Notes: a model not told the origin generated them from the sequence alone. Counted from the first letter of the stretch, positions 7,845 to 16,265 are shown. The stretch is DNA of 21,358 nucleotides from Kiritimatiellia bacterium (GCA_029939545.1 JAOZSS010000018.1:1-21358), one strand, 5' to 3'. Made by a program: numbers and translations.

Positions 7845-9263
7845 ATGAATAACGAGCTGCAGGCGATTCTCAACTACATGGAAAAGGAACGCGGATTGGA
7901 CCGCGAAGTCCTGATTCAGGCAGTCGAATACGCGCTCCAGTCCGCTTCGCGCAAGGACCTCGTGCGCAACAAGGATGCGCGGATCGCGATCGATCGTACC
8001 AGCTACGACATCAAGGCGTTCGCTAAAAAGCTGGTCGTCGAGGATGTTTCCCATGCGGACGAAGAGATCCTGCTGGCCGAAGCGCTCGAGGTTGATCCCG
8101 CCGCAGAGCTGGGTGAGTTCATCGAAGTAGAGGTCACCCCACGCAATTTCGGCCGCATCGCGGCCCAGACGGCCAAGCAGGCCATCATCCAGCGTATCCG
8201 TGCCGCCGAGAAAGAGGTGGTCTTCGAGGAATACAAGGATCGTGTCGGCGATATCGTGAGCGGCTCCGTGCGCCAGTTCATCCGCAGCGACATCATCGTC
8301 GACCTCGGCCGTGCCGAGGCCATTCTACCGGCCAACGAGCGTGTTCCCACCGAGGAGTACCAGATCGGCGATCGTATCCGTGCCTTCGTGCTGGACGTGC
8401 GCAGCGAATCAGCCGGCCCAAGCGTGGTGCTGTCGCGAAGCCATCCGAATTTCGTGCGTACCCTGTTTGAGCTGGAAGTGTCCGAGATCAACGACAAAAT
8501 CGTTGAAATCAAGGGCATCGCCCGCGAGCCCGGCTACCGCACCAAAATAGCCGTCCTCTCACACGACGAGAAGGTCGACCCCGTGGGCGCCTGCGTTGGC
8601 ATGCGCGGCATGCGCGTGAAAAACATCGTGCGCGAACTCTCCGGCGAGAAGATTGACATCATTCGCTGGAGCGACGACACGCGCACCTACGTCGCCAATG
8701 CACTCTCTCCTGCCAAGCTGGCCAAGGTGACGATCGATGAAGACGACCCCGGTCTTGTTCACGTCGTGGCCGATGCCGACCAGCTGTCTCTGGCCATCGG
8801 CAAGCGCGGACAGAATGTGCGGCTGACCGCGAAACTACTCAGTTTGAAGGTCGATATCCAGAAGGACGAGCAGGAAGCCGATTTCGAGAAGCAGCTCGCC
8901 GAAGCCGTGGAAGCCCTGGCCGCAGTCGAGGGCATCGGCCCCGAGAACGCCCAGACGCTCGTCGCAAGCGGGTTCCTGACCGTGGACGGTATCCTCGCGG
9001 CCGACGTGGCCGATATTGCCGAAACAACAGGTCTCGATGCCGATGTGGCACAGACGATCTACGATGCAGCCTCTAACGTGAAGCCGCTCAGTGAGGCCGA
9101 TGCAGAAGTCGCCGAAGCGAGCATCGAAGAGGACGCCCCGGCTGAGGAGGACGCCCCGGCCGAGGAGCCGGAAGGCGATGAGGAGCCCGGTGTTGAAGCG
9201 GATGCCGAAGCCGATGAGGAGCCCGAGGCAGACGAGACGGACGAGGAAGAAGATAAGGCATGA
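7845..9263 (+). CDS. nusA: Transcription termination/antitermination factor NusA
   Basis: NusA binds RNA polymerase and nascent RNA and governs pausing, termination and antitermination. The 472-residue product has the RNA-polymerase-binding N-terminal domain (about 1-125), an S1 domain starting at GDIVSGSVRQF (about 133-200), and two KH domains with VDPVGACVGMRGMRV (about 245-260) and LSLAIGKRGQNVRL (about 312-326). A helix-hairpin-helix-like segment follows, VEGIGPENAQTLVASGF (about 362-378), as in the C-terminal repeats of proteobacterial NusA. The last 60 residues are almost all Asp, Glu, Ala and Pro, with an EEDAPA repeat. The ATG is preceded by GGAGAGAGA. It overlaps infB by ATGA and lacks the usual rimP upstream. 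In E. coli NusA controls its own operon, so the terminator-like leader may serve feedback here. Confidence 0.97.
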   Translation: MNNELQAILNYMEKERGLDREVLIQAVEYALQSASRKDLVRNKDARIAIDRTSYDIKAFAKKLVVEDVSHADEEILLAEALEVDPAAELGEFIEVEVTPRNFGRIAAQTAKQAIIQRIRAAEKEVVFEEYKDRVGDIVSGSVRQFIRSDIIVDLGRAEAILPANERVPTEEYQIGDRIRAFVLDVRSESAGPSVVLSRSHPNFVRTLFELEVSEINDKIVEIKGIAREPGYRTKIAVLSHDEKVDPVGACVGMRGMRVKNIVRELSGEKIDIIRWSDDTRTYVANALSPAKLAKVTIDEDDPGLVHVVADADQLSLAIGKRGQNVRLTAKLLSLKVDIQKDEQEADFEKQLAEAVEALAAVEGIGPENAQTLVASGFLTVDGILAADVADIAETTGLDADVAQTIYDAASNVKPLSEADAEVAEASIEEDAPAEEDAPAEEPEGDEEPGVEADAEADEEPEADETDEEEDKA

Positions 9264-11413
9264 AGGTTTTTCAGATAGCCAAAGAGCTTGGCGTGACCAG
9301 CAAAGAGGTGCTGGCAAAGCTGCATGATATGGGTGTAGAGGCCAAGAATCAGGTGGCGGTCGTCGATGACGAGATGCTGGCGGTTCTGCGCGGTGAGGCA
9401 TTGCCACCTCCGAAACCGGATGTCGGAGGTCGGAAGTCAGATGTCGGAAGACCGAAGACGGAATCCGGAAAGAAGCAGTCAGAAGCGGTGAAAGACGCCC
9501 CGGTGCCGTCACCCAAGGCCAAAGCCAAGGCCAGGGAGAAGGCCAAAGAGGCACAGCCCGCTGCTGCGCCCGCCGCAATGCCCGCCCCGGCGCCGGCACC
9601 CGAACCGGTCTCCGGGTCACAGCCACAGGCTGAGATTGTGGATGGCAACGTGCTGCGCCTGCGCGGTCCGATCATCGTCAAGAGCCTGGCCGAACTGCTT
9701 GATATCAAGCCGAATGTCATCATCGCCGAGCTGATGAAGATGAACATTCTGGCCGCCATCAACCAGAGCATTGATGTCAACATCATCCGCAAGATCGCGG
9801 AGAAGCATGGCTTTACGGTGCAGGTCGAGAAGCGCGGGCCGCGTCCCAGCATAGAGAACAAGCTGGCAGAGCGGGTCGAGGATGATGACCAGCCCGAGGA
9901 CATGATGCCGCGTTCGCCGGTCGTGACATTCCTCGGCCACGTCGACCACGGCAAGACCTCGCTGCTTGACCAGGTCCGCAACGCGAAGGTCGCTGCTGGT
10001 GAGTCGGGCGGCATCACCCAACATATCGGCGCCTATACCGTCGAGCTGAGCGGCAAGAAGATCACGTTCCTTGATACCCCGGGTCACGCTGCGTTCACCG
10101 CCATGCGTGCCCGCGGAGCCAACCTGACGGATATCGCGGTCATCATCATTGCCGCCGACGACGGCATCATGCCGCAGACGCGCGAGGCGATTAAGCACGT
10201 GCAGGCCGCCGGTGTCGCCATGATGGTGGCCATCAACAAGATCGATATGGTGACTGCGGATGTGCAGCGCGTTATGCAGCAACTCCAAGGCGAGGGGCTC
10301 ACCCCGGAAGAATGGGGGGGCGAGCTCATCTGCTGTCCGGTTAGCGCCGAGACGGGCGAAGGGATCGACCATCTACTCGAAATGATCCTGCTGCAGGCCG
10401 ATGTTCTCGAACTCAAGGCCAACCCGACCCGCCGCGCCGAAGGCTTCGTCATCGAGGCGCAGCTCGAGCCCGGCATGGGGCCCACCGCCAATGTGTTGAT
10501 CAAGCGGGGTACGCTTAGCGTCGGAGATATCATCCTGTGCGGGCAGTACTGCGGCAAGGTTCGTGCGTTGATCAACGACCATGGCGCCAAGATCAAGTCG
10601 GCCGGTTCGTCAACGCCGGTGCGATGCCTCGGCCTGCCCGGCGTACCTGGTGCGGGCGACCATTTTCAGGTCTATGCCAACCAGAAAGCCGCCCAGTCGC
10701 TGGCTACCGAGGAAGCCGCCAGACTGAGGCACGAGAATCTCTACACGCCGGTGAAGACCTCCCTTGATTCGCTCTTCGACCAGATCGAAGAAGGCGAGAA
10801 GATGGAGTTGAAAGTTGTCCTCAAGGCCGACACACAGGGATCGGTTGAGGCCATCGCCACTTCGCTGGAGGATATCGATAGCGACAAGGTCGTGCTGAAT
10901 ATCATCCTCAGTGGAACCGGCAACGTGACCGACAACGACGTCATGCTTGCAAGCGCCTCGAGCGCCATTATCATCGCGTTCCATGTGGGCAAAGAGACAG
11001 GCGTGGATTCGACGGCCAAGCACGAGGGTGTTGAGATCCGGCTGCACCAAGTCATCTATGAGCTGATCGACGAAGTGCGCGACGCCATGACCGGCCTGCT
11101 GAAGCCACTAATGCAGGAAGACGTTCGCGGCCGGGCCGAGGTCCGCAAGGTGTTCGTCGTCGGGCGCCGCCACAAGGTGGCCGGCTGCCTGGTGGTCCAG
11201 GGCAACATCCGGCCCAGCTATCGCGCTCGCGTCAAACGTGGCGACGAGGTCCTGAGCGAAGGCCGTATCGAATCACTTAAACATTTCCAAGACGAAGTCG
11301 CCGAAGTACGCGAAGCGCAGGAGTGTGGTATCCGCCTCGAGAAGTCGATGGACTTCGAAGAAGGCGACGTGCTGGAATTCTACGAGCTGACCGAGATAGC
11401 GCAGACGCTGTAA
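9260..11413 (+). CDS. infB: Translation initiation factor IF-2
   Basis: IF-2 is the GTPase that brings fMet-tRNA to the 30S subunit and promotes 50S joining. The 717-residue product begins with an IF2N domain (about 1-50), then a Lys/Ala/Pro-rich linker (about 50-125) and a second IF2N-type domain (about 127-190). The G domain starts near 222 with GHVDHGKTS, then GGITQHIGAY, DTPGHAAFTAMRARGA, NKID and SAETGEG. Domains II, III and IV follow, the last ending in the region RVKRGDEVLSEGRIESLKHF that contacts initiator tRNA. All GTPase motifs are intact. The linker includes DVGGRKSDVGRPKTESGKK, which is encoded by a tract of 7-nt repeats (9418-9473). It overlaps nusA by four bases. Confidence 0.97.
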   Translation: MKVFQIAKELGVTSKEVLAKLHDMGVEAKNQVAVVDDEMLAVLRGEALPPPKPDVGGRKSDVGRPKTESGKKQSEAVKDAPVPSPKAKAKAREKAKEAQPAAAPAAMPAPAPAPEPVSGSQPQAEIVDGNVLRLRGPIIVKSLAELLDIKPNVIIAELMKMNILAAINQSIDVNIIRKIAEKHGFTVQVEKRGPRPSIENKLAERVEDDDQPEDMMPRSPVVTFLGHVDHGKTSLLDQVRNAKVAAGESGGITQHIGAYTVELSGKKITFLDTPGHAAFTAMRARGANLTDIAVIIIAADDGIMPQTREAIKHVQAAGVAMMVAINKIDMVTADVQRVMQQLQGEGLTPEEWGGELICCPVSAETGEGIDHLLEMILLQADVLELKANPTRRAEGFVIEAQLEPGMGPTANVLIKRGTLSVGDIILCGQYCGKVRALINDHGAKIKSAGSSTPVRCLGLPGVPGAGDHFQVYANQKAAQSLATEEAARLRHENLYTPVKTSLDSLFDQIEEGEKMELKVVLKADTQGSVEAIATSLEDIDSDKVVLNIILSGTGNVTDNDVMLASASSAIIIAFHVGKETGVDSTAKHEGVEIRLHQVIYELIDEVRDAMTGLLKPLMQEDVRGRAEVRKVFVVGRRHKVAGCLVVQGNIRPSYRARVKRGDEVLSEGRIESLKHFQDEVAEVREAQECGIRLEKSMDFEEGDVLEFYELTEIAQTL
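9418..9473 (+). repeat. Degenerate 7-nt tandem repeats inside infB
   Basis: Eight consecutive heptamers: GGATGTC, GGAGGTC, GGAAGTC, AGATGTC, GGAAGAC, CGAAGAC, GGAATCC, GGAAAGA. They lie in frame in the flexible linker of IF-2. Because 7 is not a multiple of 3, each repeat is read in a different frame and the protein shows little obvious periodicity. Confidence 0.7.
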
Positions 11414-11448
11414 GACAGGAAGCAGGAGACAGGAAGCAGGAGACAGAA
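11414..11448 (+). repeat. 7-nt tandem repeats directly after infB
   Basis: Five heptamers start on the base after the infB stop codon: GACAGGA, AGCAGGA, GACAGGA, AGCAGGA, GACAGAA. Equivalently, CAGG recurs every 7 nt. This is purine-rich and unlike the neighbouring coding sequence. Confidence 0.75.
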
Positions 11449-11449
11449 A

Positions 11450-11478
11450 GGGCGTTCAGAGCTTCGCACCGAACGCCC
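11450..11478 (+). repeat. Stem-loop between infB and rbfA
   Basis: GGGCGTTC and GAACGCCC form a perfect 8-bp stem around 13 loop bases. No T-run follows, so it is not a standard terminator. It lies between two oppositely oriented heptamer tracts. Confidence 0.5.
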
Positions 11479-11497
11479 GCTGGTCTTGGCTGGCGCA

Positions 11498-11536
11498 CTG
11501 ACCCCTGACCCCTGATCCCTGATATGACCCCTGACC
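11498..11536 (-). repeat. 7-nt tandem repeats running into the rbfA start
   Basis: CTGACCC, CTGACCC, CTGATCC, CTGATAT, then a phase-shifted CCCCTGACC. Read on the minus strand the unit is GGGTCAG, i.e. CAGG every 7 nt as in the tract after infB but inverted. The rbfA ATG (11524) lies within the fourth unit and the first codons ACC CCT GAC are still repeat sequence. Confidence 0.7.
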
Positions 11537-11970
11537 GTATTACTCGAGTTAACGAATTGCTCAAACGTGAGCTCGCCACGGCGCTCTTCCGCTTGCTGGC
11601 CCCCGAGGAACGAGTGGATACGGCCGCCGTCACGGTGACGCACGTGATCACCAGCCGCAACCTGCGCCATGCACGCGTGCTGATCTCCATTCTGGGCCAC
11701 GAAGGTGAGCGTGGCTCCATCATGGAGCAGATTCGTAATCACCGCGTCCAGTTTCAGAAGTGGATCAACCACAACGTAACGCTGAAGTACACCCCCAGGC
11801 TGGATTTCGAACTGGATACATCCGTCGAAGAGGGGGATCATGTGCTGGGAATCCTGCAGGCCATGGAGGATGAGCACCTGGTGCCTCGCTATGACCCGGA
11901 GGATGAATCTGAACCTGCAAACGAAGAGACCCCCGACCATGAGCAATCCGAAGTTCAAGACGACCGCTAA
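11524..11970 (+). CDS. rbfA: Ribosome-binding factor A
   Basis: RbfA binds the maturing 30S subunit and assists 16S rRNA 5'-end processing, notably in the cold. The 148-residue product shows RITRVNELLKRELATAL at the N-terminus, VTVTHVITSRNLRHARVLIS in the centre and a C-terminal TPRLDFELDTSVEEGDHV segment, which together give the KH-type RbfA fold. An acidic tail of about 25 residues is added. The start ATG is embedded in a tract of 7-nt repeats and has no Shine-Dalgarno sequence, so translation may depend on re-initiation after infB or on an unusual mechanism. No other start fits, because RITRVNELL begins only four codons later. The 3' end overlaps truB by 32 nt. Confidence 0.93.
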   Translation: MTPDRITRVNELLKRELATALFRLLAPEERVDTAAVTVTHVITSRNLRHARVLISILGHEGERGSIMEQIRNHRVQFQKWINHNVTLKYTPRLDFELDTSVEEGDHVLGILQAMEDEHLVPRYDPEDESEPANEETPDHEQSEVQDDR

Positions 11971-12718
11971 GCGATACCGGTCCCCGGCTCCACCGCGCGA
12001 TCAGTCCGCGCTGGACGGCATCCTGCTGGTCGATAAACCGGCCGGTCCCACCTCGCACGATATCGTGCACGCCATCCGCAAGCGGTTTGGCATTCGCAAG
12101 GTGGGCCATGGCGGGACGCTTGATCCGCAGGCCACCGGTCTGCTAGTGATCCTACTGGGGAAGGGGACCAAGCTCTCCAGCTACTTTATGACCGGCGACA
12201 AGGCCTACGAAGGCACCATGACGCTTGGCGTGGAGACCAACACGCAGGACGCCGACGGGGAAGTTACGCGCGAAGGCGACTGCTCCGCTGTCACCCGCGA
12301 GCAGGTGGTCGAAGCGACGCAGCGCTATGTCGGCGACATGATGCAGACCCCGCCCATGGTGTCGGCCGTGAAGATCAAGGGCGTGCCGCTCTACAAGAGC
12401 GCGCGCAAGGGTCAGACGATTGAGCGCGAGGCGCGGCTGATCCATGTCTATCGCTTCGATATCCTCGAATTCAAGTTGCCGGAGGTCCGTTTCGCGGTCG
12501 ACTGCACCAAGGGCACCTACGTACGCACGCTGTCTGCGGACGTGGGCGCCGACCTCGGCTGCGGCGCTCACTTGTCGGCGTTGCGCCGTACCGGTGCCGG
12601 CAAGTTGAAGCTCGAAGACACCACGCCCTTCGACGCCATCATGGAGATGGACGAGCCCGAGCTGAAGAAGATCGTGCTGCCGCTTGCTCGCTTCGCCTCC
12701 AGTGGGGCGCGCGACTGA
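11939..12718 (+). CDS. truB: tRNA pseudouridine-55 synthase
   Basis: TruB makes pseudouridine 55 in the T-loop of tRNAs. The 259-residue protein has LDGILLVDKPAGPTSHD (about 25-41), the catalytic motif GHGGTLDPQATGLL with the nucleophile Asp62, then MVSAVKIKGVPLYKSARKG (substrate loop) and CTKGTYVRTLSADVG. It is somewhat short (E. coli 314), lacking much of a C-terminal PUA extension. I chose the ATG at 11939 inside rbfA, since codons before it do not match the family and the ATG at 11903 lies directly against GGAGG. It stops in TGATG, sharing a base with the ribF start. Confidence 0.95.
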   Translation: MSNPKFKTTAKRYRSPAPPRDQSALDGILLVDKPAGPTSHDIVHAIRKRFGIRKVGHGGTLDPQATGLLVILLGKGTKLSSYFMTGDKAYEGTMTLGVETNTQDADGEVTREGDCSAVTREQVVEATQRYVGDMMQTPPMVSAVKIKGVPLYKSARKGQTIEREARLIHVYRFDILEFKLPEVRFAVDCTKGTYVRTLSADVGADLGCGAHLSALRRTGAGKLKLEDTTPFDAIMEMDEPELKKIVLPLARFASSGARD

Positions 12719-13650
12719 TGATGATCACCGTGACCGACATGCATGCCCTGCGCCGCAAGCGCCGGCCGATTGTTCTGGCGGCCGGGTTCTTCGATGGCCT
12801 GCATCTCGGACATCTCAAGGTGATCACTCGCAGCCTGCAGGCCGCCGAAGCCATCGGCGGAAAGGCGTGGGTCCTCACCTTCGACCAACACCCGCTGCGT
12901 GTGCTGGGGCACCACAAGGCCCCGCGCCTGCTGACCTCCAATCGCCACCGCCTCGCGCTCCTGCAGCGGATGGGGGTCGAAGGCTGCCTGCTGCTTCCCT
13001 TTAACCGTGCCCTCTCCCAAATGGCTCCGGACGGTTTTATCCGTCAGCTCAAGGATGCCGTGCCACGCCTGGCCGATATGCACGTGGGGCGCAACTGGCA
13101 TTTCGGACAAGCCGGGAGCGGGGACGTCACGCTGTTGCGCAAGCTCGGACGCGAGCTGGACTTCAAGATATCCGTGTCCGAGCCGGTCGTGCGCGGCGGG
13201 CAGCCGGTATCAAGCACGCGCGTGCGTGCGGCGGTGAAAGCCGGCGATCTCGATAAGGCCGCCGCGCTTCTGGGCCGACCGTTCAGTATTCTCGGCACGG
13301 TTAAGAGCGGACGGCGTATCGGGCGCAAGCTGGGTTTTCCCACCGCCAACCTCGACCCGCACAACGAGGTGTTGCCGCCGGTCGGGATCTATGTGGTAGA
13401 GGCCACGATCGACCGCACCCGCTACGATGCCGTGCTCTACTACGGGAAACGGCCGACATTCGACGACGCACGCGAACATCCCTGCGAGCTGGAACTGCAT
13501 GTGCCCGGCCTCGACGCCAATCTCTACGGGCGCGATATCGAGGTGTGCTTTCGCAAGCGCATGCGCGGCGATCGAAAATTCGCAAACCTGGCGCAGCTAA
13601 AAAGGCAGATTGGACGCGATATTCAACTATTGAAAAGGGGCGCACTGTGA
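12718..13650 (+). CDS. ribF: Bifunctional riboflavin kinase / FAD synthetase
   Basis: RibF converts riboflavin to FMN and then FAD in the cytoplasm. The 310-residue product has both domains. The N-terminal nucleotidyltransferase has FFDGLHLGH at 24-32 and SSTRVRAAVKAGDL near 162-175. The C-terminal flavokinase begins GTVKSGRRIGRKLGFPTAN (about 195-213), with PTAN binding Mg-ATP, and continues with LPPVGIYVVEA. YYGKRPTF stands where GxxPTF with preceding N-V-G or N-I-G is more usual, a small variation. The length is normal. The first two codons are both ATG; the start overlaps the truB stop. The truB-ribF-rpsO order is a common one. Confidence 0.95.
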   Translation: MMITVTDMHALRRKRRPIVLAAGFFDGLHLGHLKVITRSLQAAEAIGGKAWVLTFDQHPLRVLGHHKAPRLLTSNRHRLALLQRMGVEGCLLLPFNRALSQMAPDGFIRQLKDAVPRLADMHVGRNWHFGQAGSGDVTLLRKLGRELDFKISVSEPVVRGGQPVSSTRVRAAVKAGDLDKAAALLGRPFSILGTVKSGRRIGRKLGFPTANLDPHNEVLPPVGIYVVEATIDRTRYDAVLYYGKRPTFDDAREHPCELELHVPGLDANLYGRDIEVCFRKRMRGDRKFANLAQLKRQIGRDIQLLKRGAL

Positions 13651-13688
13651 TACGCTTCCCCGTGGTGAAAAAAGCGCGAAAGAATGCC

Positions 13689-13718
13689 TTTACACCCGAC
13701 AGGGCGGCGTACTATAGT
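13689..13718 (+). promoter_or_regulatory. Candidate promoter of rpsO
   Basis: TTTACA (13689-13694), 18 nt, then TATAGT (13713-13718), each matching the sigma70 consensus at five of six bases. It lies 57 nt before rpsO, in the 124-nt gap after ribF, so rpsO-pnp can be expressed apart from the upstream operon. Confidence 0.6.
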
Positions 13719-13774
13719 CCGTCCCCGATAGAAGAAAAGTAGTAAGGAAAAGAGAAGAGGAAGAAGTTCGGCGT

Positions 13775-14038
13775 ATGAGCCAGATCGACAAAGCCGCTAT
13801 CCAGGAGAAGTACCAGCGTCACGAAGGTGACACCGGTTCTTCGGACGTTCAGGTTGCGATCCTGACCAGCAAAATCTCGTTGCTCACTGAGCATCTGAAG
13901 ACGCACAAGAAGGATCACAGCTCGCGTTACGGACTGATCAAGATGGTCAGTCAGCGTCGGCGCTTGCTGGATTACCTGAAGTCGCGCGATGGCGAGCGGT
14001 ACCAGTCGCTCATCAAGGAGCTGGGTATCCGCCGGTAG
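13775..14038 (+). CDS. rpsO: 30S ribosomal protein S15
   Basis: S15 is a primary 16S rRNA-binding protein of the small-subunit platform. The 87-residue product (E. coli 89) contains DTGSSDVQVAILTSKISLLT, EHLKTHKKDHSSRYGLIKMV and RRRLLDYLKSRDGERYQSLI, with LGIRR at the end, a full-length match. Two small departures are SSD for SPE and SRYG for SRRG. GAGGAAGAAG lies shortly upstream of the ATG. In E. coli S15 represses its own message through a leader structure; no such structure could be established here. It precedes pnp as in many bacteria. Confidence 0.97.
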   Translation: MSQIDKAAIQEKYQRHEGDTGSSDVQVAILTSKISLLTEHLKTHKKDHSSRYGLIKMVSQRRRLLDYLKSRDGERYQSLIKELGIRR

Positions 14039-14061
14039 TCTCTCACTACCGCACTCCTGCA

Positions 14062-14077
14062 CCCCGCTGGAGCGGGG
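14062..14077 (+). repeat. Stem-loop between rpsO and pnp
   Basis: CCCCGC, TGGA and GCGGGG form a strong hairpin 24 nt after rpsO. No T-run follows. In E. coli the rpsO-pnp spacer carries the RNase III and PNPase-controlled leader stem; this stem could play a similar part, which is inference. Confidence 0.5.
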
Positions 14078-14150
14078 GGTCACCGACTCACCATAGGCAG
14101 GCAAGAGGTCTCTCTCGCATGCCGGGCTTCGCACAAAAAATGAGGAAATC

Positions 14151-16265
14151 ATGAGTAACATCCAATCCGTCTCCGTCGATCTCGGCGGTGGCAAGACCCT
14201 GACCATCGAAACCGGCCGCATGGCCCACCAGGCCGCAGGCGCGGTCACCGTCCGCTTGGCAGATACAATCCTGTTTTCTGCCGTAACATGCTCCAAGGAG
14301 CCGCGCGAAGGTATCGACTACTTCCCGCTCCAAGTTGAGTACCGCGAGAAATACTACGCCGCCGGTCGTTTCCCGGGCGGGTTCTTTAAGCGTGAGACAC
14401 GTCCTGCCGAGAAGGAAATCCTGACCTCGCGCATGACCGACCGTCCCATACGCCCGCTCTTTCCCGTGGGCTACCACAACGACGTCCAGATCAACAACAT
14501 GCTGCTCTCGGCGGACGGCGTGAACGACTCTGATATGCTTAGCATCGTGGCCTCGAGTGCCTCGCTGACCCTCTCCGATATTCCCTTTATGGGCCCGGTC
14601 GGCGGCGTGCGCGTCGGACGCGTGGATGGTGAGTTTGTGGTCAATCCGACCCACGAGGAACGCGCCAAGAGCGATATCGATCTGGTCTACTGCGGCAAAG
14701 CCGAGTTGCCCATGATGATCGAAGGTGACTGCGCCGAGGCCAGTGAGGCCGACCTGGTGGCGGCCATGAAGGTTGGCCAGGCGGCCTGTGAAAAGATCAT
14801 TGCCGCCCAGCTCGAGCTGCGCAGCAAACTGGGGCTGCCCGAGAAGGTGATCGAGGTCGCCGAGACCGAGACGCCTTTCCTCATCGCTATGCGTGAAATG
14901 GGGGGCAGCGCGCTGCGCGACGCCCTGTGCATCGCCGACAAGCTTGAGCGCCAGGACAAGGTTCACGCCGTGAAGGACGATCTGAAAGAGAAGATGCTCG
15001 AGAAGTTTGAGGACATCACCACGGAACAGCACCGCGCTACGTTCGATGACTTCGAGATCGAAACGGTCCGCAACATGGCGCTAAACGACGGCACGCGCAT
15101 GGATGGCCGCGCCTTTGATGAACTCCGTGCGCTCGAGGCCGAAGTATCGCTGCTGCCCCGTACGCATGGCTCGGCCCTGTTTGCCCGTGGCGAAACACAG
15201 GCCCTCGGGACCCTGACGCTCGGCACCAAGTCCGATATTCAACGCACCGATGCGATCGCCGGTGGGTCCGAATCCAAGAAATTCATGGTGCATTACAACT
15301 TCCCGCCCTACAGCGTAGGCGAGGCCGGACGACTGGGCTTCACCGGGCGGCGTGAGATTGGGCACGGTGCTTTGACCGAGCGCTCACTGGCGCACGTGCT
15401 GCCGGATGACTACCCCTATACGGTGCGCTTGGTTTCTGACATCATGGGGTCGAACGGCTCCTCGTCGATGGCCAGTGTCTGTGTCGGAACGTTGACCCTG
15501 ATGGATGCCGGTGTGCCGATCAAGCGGCCCGTGGCGGGTATCTCCATCGGCCTCTTCTCGGATGGCGACAAGGCCGAGCTCGTGACTGACATCGTCGGTT
15601 CAGAGGATCACTGCGGGGACATGGACTTTAAGGTGGCCGGTACGCGTGAAGGTATCACCGGCTTCCAGGTCGATATGAAGATTCCCGGCCTGCGCTGGGA
15701 CCTCGTAGAGGGCGCCTTCGCGCTGGCGCGTAAGAACCGCATTGAGTTGATCGAATTCATGGAGACGATCATACCTGCGCCGCGTGAAGAGATGAGTGAG
15801 CACGCGCCGCGTATCTCACAGGTCATGATTCCCGTCGACAAGATCGGCGAGCTGATCGGTCCGGGTGGCAAGAACATCCGACGTATCACCGAGCTGACCG
15901 GCGCCCAGATTGATATCGAAGAGGACGGCACCGTCAGTATCTTTGCTGCCAACGCCGAAGCCATGGAACAGGCGGTACGCGAAGTGGAGATGGTCACGGC
16001 CGAGGCCGAAGTCGGCCGCATCTATGACGGCCGTGTCTCGGGCGTGAAGGAGTTCGGCGTGTTTGTCGAGATCTTCCCCGGGACCGATGGCCTGGTGCAT
16101 ATCAGCGAGCTGGCTGACTGCCGGGTCGGCAGTGTCGATGACATCTGCAAGATGGGCGATCAGATGTGGGTTAAGTGCATCGGCGTGGATGACCGCGGCC
16201 GCATTAAGCTTAGCCGCAGGGAAGCCATGCGCGACATGGATCAGCAGGACTCGAGCGAGGTTTAA
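14151..16265 (+). CDS. pnp: Polynucleotide phosphorylase
   Basis: PNPase degrades RNA 3' to 5' with phosphate, as a trimer and often in the degradosome. The 704-residue product (E. coli 711) has the first RNase-PH domain with YFPLQVEYREKYYAAGRFPGG (split about 50-70), an alpha-helical linker, and a second RNase-PH domain. The latter has LPRTHGSALFARGETQ (about 336-351), GSNGSSSMAS (about 433) and GDMDFKVAGT (about 489), including the catalytic aspartates. A KH domain with IGELIGPGGKNI (about 564-575) and an S1 domain from GRIYDGRVSGVKEFG (about 622) finish the protein. A short spacer after TGAGGAAAT leads to the ATG. The stop overlaps the next ATG (TAATG), so the exporter permease is probably translationally coupled to it. 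Confidence 0.97.
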   Translation: MSNIQSVSVDLGGGKTLTIETGRMAHQAAGAVTVRLADTILFSAVTCSKEPREGIDYFPLQVEYREKYYAAGRFPGGFFKRETRPAEKEILTSRMTDRPIRPLFPVGYHNDVQINNMLLSADGVNDSDMLSIVASSASLTLSDIPFMGPVGGVRVGRVDGEFVVNPTHEERAKSDIDLVYCGKAELPMMIEGDCAEASEADLVAAMKVGQAACEKIIAAQLELRSKLGLPEKVIEVAETETPFLIAMREMGGSALRDALCIADKLERQDKVHAVKDDLKEKMLEKFEDITTEQHRATFDDFEIETVRNMALNDGTRMDGRAFDELRALEAEVSLLPRTHGSALFARGETQALGTLTLGTKSDIQRTDAIAGGSESKKFMVHYNFPPYSVGEAGRLGFTGRREIGHGALTERSLAHVLPDDYPYTVRLVSDIMGSNGSSSMASVCVGTLTLMDAGVPIKRPVAGISIGLFSDGDKAELVTDIVGSEDHCGDMDFKVAGTREGITGFQVDMKIPGLRWDLVEGAFALARKNRIELIEFMETIIPAPREEMSEHAPRISQVMIPVDKIGELIGPGGKNIRRITELTGAQIDIEEDGTVSIFAANAEAMEQAVREVEMVTAEAEVGRIYDGRVSGVKEFGVFVEIFPGTDGLVHISELADCRVGSVDDICKMGDQMWVKCIGVDDRGRIKLSRREAMRDMDQQDSSEV

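Noticed and set aside
7621..7848. 75-codon plus-strand ORF covering the nusA promoter and leader
   Set aside because: It lies over the promoter and hairpin, has no motif, and runs into the nusA start in another frame.
9130..9168. EEDAPA repeat in the NusA tail considered as a separate repeat element
   Set aside because: It is a simple in-frame duplication within an acidic tail, a common feature of such tails.
14088..15032. 314-codon minus-strand ORF opposite pnp
   Set aside because: It is a shadow of the conserved PNPase frame and has no family motif.
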